DNA of 5,737 bases, taken from the NCBI GenBank assembly GCA_002699325.1, contig PABS01000108.1, positions 1-5,737 of the forward strand. Direction: 5' to 3'. The notes below the pieces were generated by a model, which was not told where the DNA came from, searched no databases, and saw only the letters and a program-made list of their open reading frames with translations. This stretch comes from Ponticaulis sp. (GTDB lineage: Bacteria; Pseudomonadota; Alphaproteobacteria; Caulobacterales; Hyphomonadaceae). Every line of letters starts with the position of its first letter. The first letter of the stretch is position 1. Positions 1-4,376 of this stretch are shown in pieces. The position numbers and the translations under genes are program-made.

Positions 1-3
1 CGG

Positions 4-32
4 GATATATGCTCCTCAGTATGTCCAGTCAA
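4..32 (-). promoter_or_regulatory. Sigma-70-like promoter P1 (closest to the unseen left-hand gene)
   Basis: On the minus strand TTGACT (27-32) is followed after exactly 17 bp by TATATC (4-9), close to the TTGACA/TATAAT consensus. The -35 box is preceded by a run of seven A residues on the minus strand (36-42) and further A/T-rich DNA to about 50, like an UP element. The DNA just after the -10 box is GC-only as far as the window reaches (CCCG). The start point would lie at or just beyond the left edge, so the gene served is outside the window. UP-like DNA, a strong -35 and a GC-rich discriminator together are typical of rRNA and tRNA promoters; this assignment is an inference. Confidence 0.6.
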
Positions 33-55
33 CCATTTTTTTGAGAGAAAAACCA

Positions 56-82
56 GAAAGTTTCAGCGAACTGAAAGTTTCA
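56..82. repeat. Ten-base direct repeat GAAAGTTTCA around a small hairpin
   Basis: GAAAGTTTCA occurs at 56-65 and again at 73-82, a 17-base period. The two copies overlap the arms of the TTTCAG/CTGAAA hairpin at 61-76. This lies between P1 and P2, so it would be in the transcribed leader of P2 and P3. Function unknown. Confidence 0.45.
61..76 (-). other. Hairpin with a TTCG loop in the leader between P2 and P1
   Basis: Read on the minus strand, TTTCAG, TTCG, CTGAAA form a perfect six-pair stem closed by a UUCG tetraloop. The closing pair is G-C instead of the especially stable C-G. It is followed by a pyrimidine-rich stretch containing TTTTT (43-60) just upstream of P1. It could be a leader structure, a processing site or a weak terminator for P2/P3 transcripts; the U-run starts several bases after the stem, so a strong terminator is not clear. 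Confidence 0.35.
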
Positions 83-124
83 ATTTTTCACCCAAACCCC
101 TGTATTGAAACGCCTTAACGTCTC

Positions 125-138
125 GCCTCATGAGAGGC
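125..138 (-). other. Small GCCTC/GAGGC hairpin just after P2
   Basis: GCCTC (125-129) and GAGGC (134-138) are perfect inverted arms around a four-base loop. The structure would lie about 15-30 bases into the P2 transcript. Only five pairs, so weak evidence on its own. Confidence 0.25.
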
Positions 139-158
139 TAACTTGTTCAGAGCGGCGC

Positions 159-187
159 GATGTAGGCCACTCAGAACATCCAGTCAA
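159..187 (-). promoter_or_regulatory. Sigma-70-like promoter P2 in the middle tandem unit
   Basis: On the minus strand TTGACT (182-187) is followed after 17 bp by TACATC (159-164). The -35 is preceded by a five-base A tract (193-197). The spacer shares CTGAG with P1 at the same position, and the base pairs after the -10 are GC-rich (GCGCC). The -10 is the weakest of the three. The transcript would start near 152 and run left through P1. Confidence 0.5.
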
Positions 188-262
188 CCGCCTTTTTCAA
201 CCTTTCTGCAAACCATCCGGCGAACCGAAAAACCTGCAATCTGGCGTCAAAAGTGCCCCGCC

Positions 263-284
263 GCGAAACCGTTAAATGTTTCGC
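263..284 (-). other. GCGAAAC/GTTTCGC hairpin just after P3
   Basis: Perfect seven-base inverted arms (263-269 and 278-284) enclose an eight-base loop. The hairpin would fall about 27-48 bases into a P3 transcript. It has no adjacent U-run on the minus strand, so it does not look like a terminator. The aligned part of the neighbouring unit keeps GAAAC but not the full pairing. Confidence 0.3.
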
Positions 285-317
285 ACCCGAGAGCGCTGTG
301 ACTGGAGAAGAGGATCG

Positions 318-346
318 TTTATATGATCCTCAATCCCCTCAGTCAA
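318..346 (-). promoter_or_regulatory. Sigma-70-like promoter P3 (distal)
   Basis: On the minus strand TTGACT (341-346) is followed after 17 bp by TATAAA (318-323), a near-consensus pair. The spacer contains TTGAGGATCA just before the -10, matching CTGAGGAGCA in P1. The predicted start is near 311, so a transcript from here would read through both P2 and P1. The A-rich upstream element is weaker than at P1 (only AAA at 354-356). Confidence 0.55.
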
Positions 347-377
347 CCACCTATTTCCTTATGACCGTAAGGACCGA

Positions 378-458
378 ATGACCGGCGCCCCCAGCGAAGG
401 CAACAAGAAGTTCCGCATCGGCCTCATAAGTGGCCGCCCGAAACGCGTCGTTGACTGA
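378..458 (+). CDS. Possible 26-residue small protein, unknown function
   Basis: ATG at 378 is preceded by AAGGA (369-373) with a four-base gap, a good ribosome-binding site. It runs 26 codons to TGA at 456-458. The peptide begins MTGAPSEGNKKF and ends GRPKRVVD; it is basic, with no signal peptide or membrane segment. Most codons end in C or G (about 20 of 26), as in the window's real genes and more than chance would give. A six-codon frame starting at ATG 361 ends with its TGA overlapping this ATG (ATGA), which would allow translational coupling. I do not recognise the peptide. It could be a true small protein, a truncated 5' end of an old gene, or chance. No clear + strand promoter was found upstream. 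Confidence 0.22.
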   Translation: MTGAPSEGNKKFRIGLISGRPKRVVD

Positions 459-523
459 AGAAGCGCGCTTATAATCCGTGCGCTCTAAAAAGGGCAAGCT
501 GTTTTTCAGCAAAAAATGCACTT

Positions 524-547
524 AGTTTTCCACAGCGGTGGATAACT
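524..547. promoter_or_regulatory. Palindrome made of two facing DnaA-box-like sequences; alternatively terminator stem of the CBS gene
   Basis: TTTTCCACA (526-534, + strand) and TTATCCACC (537-545, - strand) each match the DnaA box TTATCCACA at 8 of 9 positions. They face each other across two bases. As an inverted repeat the arms GTTTTCCAC (525-533) and GTGGATAAC (538-546) pair at 8 of 9 positions, with a further A-T pair outside. Read on the minus strand, this stem lies about 55 bases after the CBS gene's stop and is followed after seven bases by TTTTTT (516-511). It could therefore also be a loose Rho-independent terminator. With just two degenerate boxes, an origin is not supported. Confidence 0.35.
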
Positions 548-601
548 CAGCAGCAGCATAAAGCGTCAGGGGCGAGATTGCCCACCAACAGGGCCGATCC
601 A

Positions 602-1033
602 TTACCCGGCGTGGATGTACTGCTTCATGGCTTCGGCTTCAGCCTCAGCTGCTGAAATGCGTCGCTTGACCAGATCACCGATGGAAACAATGCCAATCAG
701 CTCGCCTTCGCTCACGACAGGCAGGTGACGAATCCGGCGATCTGTCATCTGCTCCAGCCCCTGCTGAATGCTCAGATCGGGCGTTGCCGTGATAACTTCC
801 CGTGTCATGGCCTCAGAAACAGACATTTCGAGCGCGTCCTTACCGTGGCGCGCAACACGCCGAACGATATCTCTCTCGGACAGTACGCCAACAAGTCGTC
901 CCGAAGAATCAACCGCAACAGCTGCGCCGATCTTTTTGTCATCGAGAACTTCAGCCGCTTCCAGCAAGGTCGCGCTCGCATCGAGTGTGACGACGTTGCC
1001 GCCCTTGTCCTGCAGAATATTGATGAGTTTCAT
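602..1033 (-). CDS. CBS-pair (two CBS domain) protein
   Basis: A 143-residue soluble protein made almost entirely of two CBS domains, about residues 8-63 and 75-130. Each ends in the ribose-phosphate-binding pattern G-h-x-S-x-x-D: GVLSERD (about 49-55) and GIVSIGD (about 114-120). Such stand-alone pairs usually bind adenine nucleotides and act as energy or redox sensors, but the partner and ligand are unknown here. A short Glu/Ala-rich helix (EAEAEAMKQYIHAG) closes the protein. The start at 1033 is chosen because AAGGAGGA (1041-1048) sits seven bases upstream. An in-frame ATG at 1075 would add 14 Arg/Lys-rich residues and lacks a comparable site. The gene lies 113 bp after the AsmA-like gene on the same strand and may be its last operon partner, though the gap could hold its own promoter. 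A typical length for the family; no oddities. Confidence 0.9.
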   Translation of the reverse strand: MKLINILQDKGGNVVTLDASATLLEAAEVLDDKKIGAAVAVDSSGRLVGVLSERDIVRRVARHGKDALEMSVSEAMTREVITATPDLSIQQGLEQMTDRRIRHLPVVSEGELIGIVSIGDLVKRRISAAEAEAEAMKQYIHAG

Positions 1034-1070
1034 GATGTGGTCCTCCTTCGTTCGGCCTCTTCCGGGCCTT

Positions 1071-1086
1071 TTCACAGGAGTGTGAA
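1071..1086. promoter_or_regulatory. Perfect inverted repeat upstream of the CBS gene
   Basis: TTCACA and TGTGAA are perfect six-base arms around GGAG, 38-53 bases upstream of the CBS-protein start. The arm order (TCACA then TGTGA) is the reverse of a CRP site, so CRP is not implied. It could be an operator or a short leader hairpin in a read-through transcript from the AsmA-like gene. Confidence 0.25.
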
Positions 1087-1146
1087 GCCAAATCGCGTTT
1101 TGAGCAAGTTTCCTGAAGAATGCGCCGCCTGGGCGAATCCACGCGT

Positions 1147-2952
1147 TCAGGGCGCAGAACCACCGCCTGCCGATTCTGCCCGGGCCAATAAGGCGCCGCA
1201 GGGCGCATCTTTCGCCATGCCCGGCTCAATGAATGGCAGCGCAGCCAGACCTCCACTCACAGAACTGAGCAAAGCCGTGATTCCAAATTGAGCGATCGTC
1301 GCCGCACTCATGGCCGAGATTTCAGGATTACGCAGCGATCCACCAATGCTCACATCGCCGATCAGCGTGCCCAATGAGGCATCTTTTGCTTCAGATCGGA
1401 CGCTGAGTTTCAGAGCCTCGGTCCCCAGGTCTACGGTTCCCTCAACGAGAATCAGGCTGTCTTCTGTATCGACCACCGCCGGAGAGAACGTGCCAATGCC
1501 GTTTTCGAAGTTGAGCGCCAGCGCTGCGCACCGCGCGGTCGTATATGTGCGATTCTCAGGATCTTCTCCGAGGACCGTGATTGCTTCGCCGATGTCGAGC
1601 GCCGCCCCCTCGACCGCGAGCGCCAGAATTTCGGTGTTCGTCGACCAGACAGCCGCACGTCCTTCCATGGAATGAGCCGCCTGCTTGAAGCCGTCCCCTG
1701 TGGTTTTCACATCGAATCGCCCTTCCGCCGTGCCCCTGGCATAGGGCGCCATAGAAAGGTTCTCCCAGCTGACATCCGTCAGCTGACCTTCGGCCGTCGT
1801 AACCGCGGGCGATCGGGTCCCGTCAATTGTAGCAAAAGCCATTACGCTTCCCTGCTCGAAAGACGCCTCAAGCCGATTAGCCTGCACAACACGTCCTTCA
1901 ATTGTGAAGTCGAGCTCCAGGCTGCGTATATCAAAGACAGAATCGGTCACGCTTTCGGCCACGTAAGTTACATCACCATCCACGGCATCTAGGCGAGAGA
2001 AGTCGATGACCACATTTGGAATCAGCCGGTCACTTTGAGCATAGAGCTCGCGCGCCCGCTTCTGCGCTTCACCGACTGTCTCATCACTGCCGACGCCGAT
2101 CGGAATCCCGAATACGATACCAAGGTCATCGGCATCGAGCTCTCTGGAGCGAAGATTCGCATCTATGTTTGGCGTCTGCTGATCGAGGTAAATGGTGACT
2201 GGCCCTTCCAGATCACTGTCACCGACACGGGTTTGCGGTAGAATCTCAAAGTGAAGCACGGGGGAATCAAAGTCGATATTCATCAGAAGATCGAATGGCG
2301 GGGTGTCAGGAGCGGCCAGCCCGGCCAAATCGGCGATATCCGCAAAATTGTCGCCCGACATGCGCAACTGGCCTCTCAACCCTGAATAAGAAGACGTATT
2401 TGCGCGGCCATCAAATTCGAGCTTGGTACCAGCCCCCTCGGCCGAAACCATTACCGTACCATCATGAAGTGAACCGCTAGCCTCTCTTATATATAGAGTA
2501 TCGTCGCCTTCTTCCCGGCGAAACCTGACCTGGATTTCAGTTAGCGCGATCTCATTGATCAGCTTTCTGTAATCGGAGAGCGTTCGATCCGTTTTTGAGT
2601 CGTCGCTCTCCTCACGTCCGACCTGAATAGAGCCGTTCGCCGCCTCCAGTTTTGAGATCCACGCGACAAATGGCAGAAATCCAAAAATGTTGGCGCTGGC
2701 TTCAAAGTCATCCACCTGCATACGGCCCGGCACACTCACATTGCGTGCAGCGACCGTTGTGATCTGAGGAAACTTCAGGTGCGCGGAATCAACACGTGCA
2801 TCCTCCGGACCCCAGACCTTCAAACTCCAATTCGCGAATGGCGTCCCCCAGCGCGGCTGTGTGAGACACAGAACAAAAACGAGAAACGCCAGAATAATGG
2901 CCGCCAGAACCAATACAGCGATTTTGAGAGGACTGGCGGAGCGAAACGTCAT
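1147..2952 (-). CDS. AsmA-family protein
   Basis: A 601-residue protein with one N-terminal membrane segment (about residues 10-30, IAVLVLAAIILAFLVF) after a short basic stretch. A long beta-rich periplasmic part follows, so the expected topology is inner-membrane anchored with the bulk outside the cytoplasm. The C-terminal part (about 405-550) has the AsmA signature layout: a short GRAAVW segment, a region ending in a TT..C.AL.L.F.NG pattern (about 471-485), then L.VEGTVDLG (about 501-510) and VSIGGSLRNPEIS (about 534-546). It ends with ALPFIEPG and C585 in APCGALL, common at AsmA C-termini. The family is linked to outer-membrane assembly and, in larger relatives, to phospholipid transport between membranes; the exact cargo here is unknown. 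The start at 2952 has TTGGAG four bases upstream. It lies 82 bp after the secreted-protein gene and 113 bp before the CBS gene, all on one strand. Confidence 0.85.
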   Translation of the reverse strand: MTFRSASPLKIAVLVLAAIILAFLVFVLCLTQPRWGTPFANWSLKVWGPEDARVDSAHLKFPQITTVAARNVSVPGRMQVDDFEASANIFGFLPFVAWISKLEAANGSIQVGREESDDSKTDRTLSDYRKLINEIALTEIQVRFRREEGDDTLYIREASGSLHDGTVMVSAEGAGTKLEFDGRANTSSYSGLRGQLRMSGDNFADIADLAGLAAPDTPPFDLLMNIDFDSPVLHFEILPQTRVGDSDLEGPVTIYLDQQTPNIDANLRSRELDADDLGIVFGIPIGVGSDETVGEAQKRARELYAQSDRLIPNVVIDFSRLDAVDGDVTYVAESVTDSVFDIRSLELDFTIEGRVVQANRLEASFEQGSVMAFATIDGTRSPAVTTAEGQLTDVSWENLSMAPYARGTAEGRFDVKTTGDGFKQAAHSMEGRAAVWSTNTEILALAVEGAALDIGEAITVLGEDPENRTYTTARCAALALNFENGIGTFSPAVVDTEDSLILVEGTVDLGTEALKLSVRSEAKDASLGTLIGDVSIGGSLRNPEISAMSAATIAQFGITALLSSVSGGLAALPFIEPGMAKDAPCGALLARAESAGGGSAP

Positions 2953-2988
2953 TCAGCTCCAACGCGCCCGGGTCACAGCGGTTCTCTC

Positions 2989-3028
2989 AAAAATGGAGAA
3001 AAGTTCAAAGCGCGCGACAGCTTTTCTC
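2989..3028 (-). terminator. Terminator-like hairpin between the secreted-protein gene and the AsmA gene
   Basis: GAGAAAAG and CTTTTCTC form perfect eight-base inverted arms (3021-3028 and 2996-3003). In minus-strand reading they are followed by CA and then TTTTT (2993-2989). It starts seven bases after the stop codon at 3035. The stem is A/U-rich and the loop is 17 bases, so it is probably leaky; it may reduce read-through into the AsmA gene instead of ending transcription fully. Confidence 0.4.
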
Positions 3029-3034
3029 TTTCCT

Positions 3035-3724
3035 CTAATCCCGGCGACCAAAAGCACGATCAAAATTGCCTGGAATGAGCATGGGAGACAGGCCGTATTT
3101 CACATCGCAGGCCTGCACACCTTTTATATGCATCAAAAACTCGTCCACAATCACACGACCATCTTCATCGATAAGCCAGCGTGATCGGTTTGCACTTTCG
3201 TGATTGATGGTTTCAGCGCCCCTTATCTCACGGTCAGCCTCGGTGGCGCTGTGAAATGCGTAGATTCGCCGGGCCAGATCCTGGCGCTCATAAAAATTCA
3301 CCCGCTGAAGAGGTTCAAGCGCCAGTTCGCCAATCGCGCCGTATCGAACCGCGCACTCTATATCTGCAGGCGCCTGAATAGTTGCAATGTCGGGAATAAG
3401 CAGTGCGCGGTCGCAGGCACGCGTCCTGGTCTTGAGCGTATTGCGGTAGTCGCTCAGCTTCAGTGTTCCGCCGCCAAGAACCGTTTCGCTCAGCCGTCGC
3501 CCCTCATTCTCTGACTGGATCGTCGCACGATCTGGCTCTGAGAGATCCTGTCCAGACCGGTAAAGCCGCAAAGAGAAGTCCTCTCTCAAAATGGGCTCAG
3601 CTTCATCATAGACCTGGAAACAGGCGCGTGGGCTCACCTCAACATCTTCAGCCAAAGCCGCCGGAGAGAGAACCAGGCCCAAAACAGCCAGAATATTCCT
3701 TATGAGTGCTCCTGTTCTCATCAT
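3035..3724 (-). CDS. Secreted or periplasmic four-cysteine protein, unknown function
   Basis: A 229-residue protein I do not recognise. Residues 1-25 form a classical signal peptide: basic start (MMRTGALIR), hydrophobic core (NILAVLGLVLS), and PAALA before ED, so cleavage is expected after Ala25. The mature part is charged, with no further membrane segment. It holds four cysteines (about 35, 104, 124, 206), an even number that would allow two disulfides in the periplasm. The C-terminal part has RSRWLIDEDGRVIVDEFL (about 180-197), a short beta-hairpin-like segment. Two adjacent ATGs (3724 and 3721) are possible starts. GGAAAAGG lies just upstream of the first, while the stronger AAGGAG (3739-3744) sits 14 bases away, which is far. 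It is transcribed divergently from hfaA across 226 bp, but that position alone does not show a holdfast role. Confidence 0.75.
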   Translation of the reverse strand: MMRTGALIRNILAVLGLVLSPAALAEDVEVSPRACFQVYDEAEPILREDFSLRLYRSGQDLSEPDRATIQSENEGRRLSETVLGGGTLKLSDYRNTLKTRTRACDRALLIPDIATIQAPADIECAVRYGAIGELALEPLQRVNFYERQDLARRIYAFHSATEADREIRGAETINHESANRSRWLIDEDGRVIVDEFLMHIKGVQACDVKYGLSPMLIPGNFDRAFGRRD

Positions 3725-3748
3725 GCCTTTTCCAATGTCTCCTTATAC

Positions 3749-3769
3749 ACTGCATCAGTCTGATACAGT
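3749..3769. promoter_or_regulatory. 21-bp near-perfect palindrome, candidate operator
   Basis: Arms ACTGCATCAG (3749-3758) and CTGATACAGT (3760-3769) are inverted around one central base with a single mismatch (3753 against 3765). It lies 25-45 bp upstream of the secreted-protein start and about 45 bp from the CtrA-like box. Size and symmetry suit a dimeric repressor or activator. The pattern is not the alphaproteobacterial LexA site (GTTC-N7-GTTC) and not FNR or CRP. A TATAAG on the minus strand (3742-3747) could be a -10 next to it, but no good -35 is visible. Confidence 0.4.
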
Positions 3770-3772
3770 TGC

Positions 3773-3785
3773 CTTAAATCTTAAG
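3773..3785. promoter_or_regulatory. Short inverted repeat CTTAA-ATC-TTAAG
   Basis: Perfect five-base arms separated by three bases. Both contain TTAA, the CtrA half-site core, but the start-to-start spacing is 7, not the 11 needed for a TTAA-N7-TTAA box. It lies four bases from the 21-bp palindrome. It could be a second operator half, or simply A/T-rich promoter DNA. Confidence 0.2.
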
Positions 3786-3811
3786 TCTTTCTGAGGCCTA
3801 CCGACGCAGTT

Positions 3812-3828
3812 TTACACTCATCTTAACC
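3812..3828 (+). promoter_or_regulatory. Candidate CtrA box upstream of hfaA
   Basis: TTAC (3812-3815), seven bases, then TTAACC (3823-3828) matches the CtrA consensus TTAA-N7-TTAA at 7 of 8 core positions, with the extra C often seen after the second half. It is 123 bp upstream of the hfaA start in the divergent region. In Caulobacter crescentus, hfaA transcription is cell-cycle controlled through CtrA, so a site here fits known biology. The start point is not defined: no clean -10 follows at the usual distance, and the TAAAAT at 3829-3834 touches the box. Confidence 0.5.
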
Positions 3829-3897
3829 TAAAATGCGTCTTTTCCCCGTAAAAGTGATGTCTGTAACGTCTCTTCATTGCCTGAAGCGACATGGAAT

Positions 3898-3930
3898 GCG
3901 GGACGCACGGGAGTTTTCCGTGCGATGCGC
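3898..3930 (+). other. Stable hairpin in the probable hfaA leader
   Basis: CGCACGG (3904-3910) and CCGTGCG (3918-3924) pair perfectly around a seven-base loop, with a G-U pair possible inside. GCG (3898-3900) and CGC (3928-3930) extend the stem across a three-by-three internal loop. It ends 20 bases before the hfaA ATG and 8 before its GGGGA ribosome-binding site, so it could stabilise the mRNA or tune translation. No U-run follows, so it is not a terminator. Confidence 0.45.
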
Positions 3931-3950
3931 CTGCAGATGGGGAATACGGA

Positions 3951-4376
3951 ATGAAACAAAGCATCCTTCGATTTCGCACCGGCATTCTGGCGAGCATGGT
4001 GACCGCGTTTTGGGTCATTCCGACTGCTTATGGACAGGCGGCCCAGTATTCTGGTCAGTTTGAGCTCCCTTATGGCTCTGGCTTCGGCGACTTCAACCGA
4101 CCTTATGATGCCAATACGCGCGATTCAGCGGGCAACCGCGTGATCGTTGATGGTCGCATTATTCACGGCGACGATCTTTCGACCCTCAATATGGGCATGA
4201 ACACACCATGGGGCAGCACAGAAGGTACGGGCATGATTGGTCAGTCCCAGGCCATCGGCAACCAGCTGAACGTCATCACCATGGGCAATTACAACACGAT
4301 CATTATCGACAACAACCAGGTCAATAATGGCGACCAGACAGCCATTCTCAACGGAGAGCTGGACTTCAATGACTAA
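3951..4376 (+). CDS. hfaA: Holdfast anchor protein HfaA
   Basis: A 141-residue exported protein. Residues 1-28 are a signal peptide (MKQSILRFR, hydrophobic core to about 23, then TAYG before QA). The mature start is Tyr/Gly/Phe-rich (QYSGQFELPYGSGFGDFNRP). The C-terminal half (about 92-135) is rich in Gly, Asn, Gln and Ile with curlin-like strand spacing: GQSQAIGNQLNVITMGNYN, then IIIDNNQVNNGDQ. This is the layout of HfaA, which in Caulobacter forms stable high-mass assemblies at the pole that hold the holdfast polysaccharide. The identification rests on this pattern plus the hfaB and hfaD neighbours. Start at 3951 is chosen for the signal peptide and GGGGA (3939-3943) seven bases upstream; an in-frame ATG at 3891 would bury the signal behind 20 residues. 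It overlaps hfaB by 8 bases. The CtrA-like box and leader hairpin lie upstream. Confidence 0.88.
   Translation: MKQSILRFRTGILASMVTAFWVIPTAYGQAAQYSGQFELPYGSGFGDFNRPYDANTRDSAGNRVIVDGRIIHGDDLSTLNMGMNTPWGSTEGTGMIGQSQAIGNQLNVITMGNYNTIIIDNNQVNNGDQTAILNGELDFND

Larger units (their letters stand above)
4..357 (-). repeat. Three diverged tandem promoter-bearing units of about 155-159 bp
   Basis: Aligning the block at 4-34 with 159-189 gives 24 of 31 identical bases, and with 318-348 gives 22 of 31. All three end in CAGTCAACC. The similarity continues past the promoters: CAGCGAACTGAAA at 64-76 matches CGGCGAACCGAAA at 218-230 (offset 154). GAAAC and TTAA at 107-118 match 265-275, and GAGAG at 132-136 matches 289-293 (offset 157-158). 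So 4-158 and 159-317 look like two complete old tandem copies, and 318 to about 357 a third, partial one. The copies are strongly diverged except at the promoter elements, which suggests those elements are under selection. The units point left, out of the window. I counted these matches by eye. Confidence 0.6.

Noticed and set aside
4..357. CRISPR array or tRNA-like repeats
   Set aside because: The repeats recur every 155-159 bp, are imperfect, and the shared core is explained by promoter elements; no cloverleaf or short regular repeat-spacer pattern is present.
451..475. TTGACT followed by a perfect TATAAT on the + strand
   Set aside because: The spacer is only 13 bp, too short for a working sigma-70 promoter, and no good -35 lies 16-18 bp upstream of the TATAAT.
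1055..1070. GGCC...GGCC then TTTT as a + strand terminator
   Set aside because: Only four base pairs, and no + strand gene lies upstream to terminate.
1034..1075. Longer start for the CBS protein at 1075
   Set aside because: It adds a 14-residue Arg/Lys-rich stretch that encodes the ribosome-binding region of the better start at 1033.
725..1291. 188-codon open frame on the + strand
   Set aside because: It runs antisense through the CBS and AsmA genes, has no recognisable domain, and both opposing genes have clear families and ribosome-binding sites.
3833..4063. 76-codon open frame overlapping the hfaA start
   Set aside because: It is out of frame with hfaA, has no ribosome-binding site, and its product is rich in Arg, His, Cys and Trp as expected of a shadow frame.
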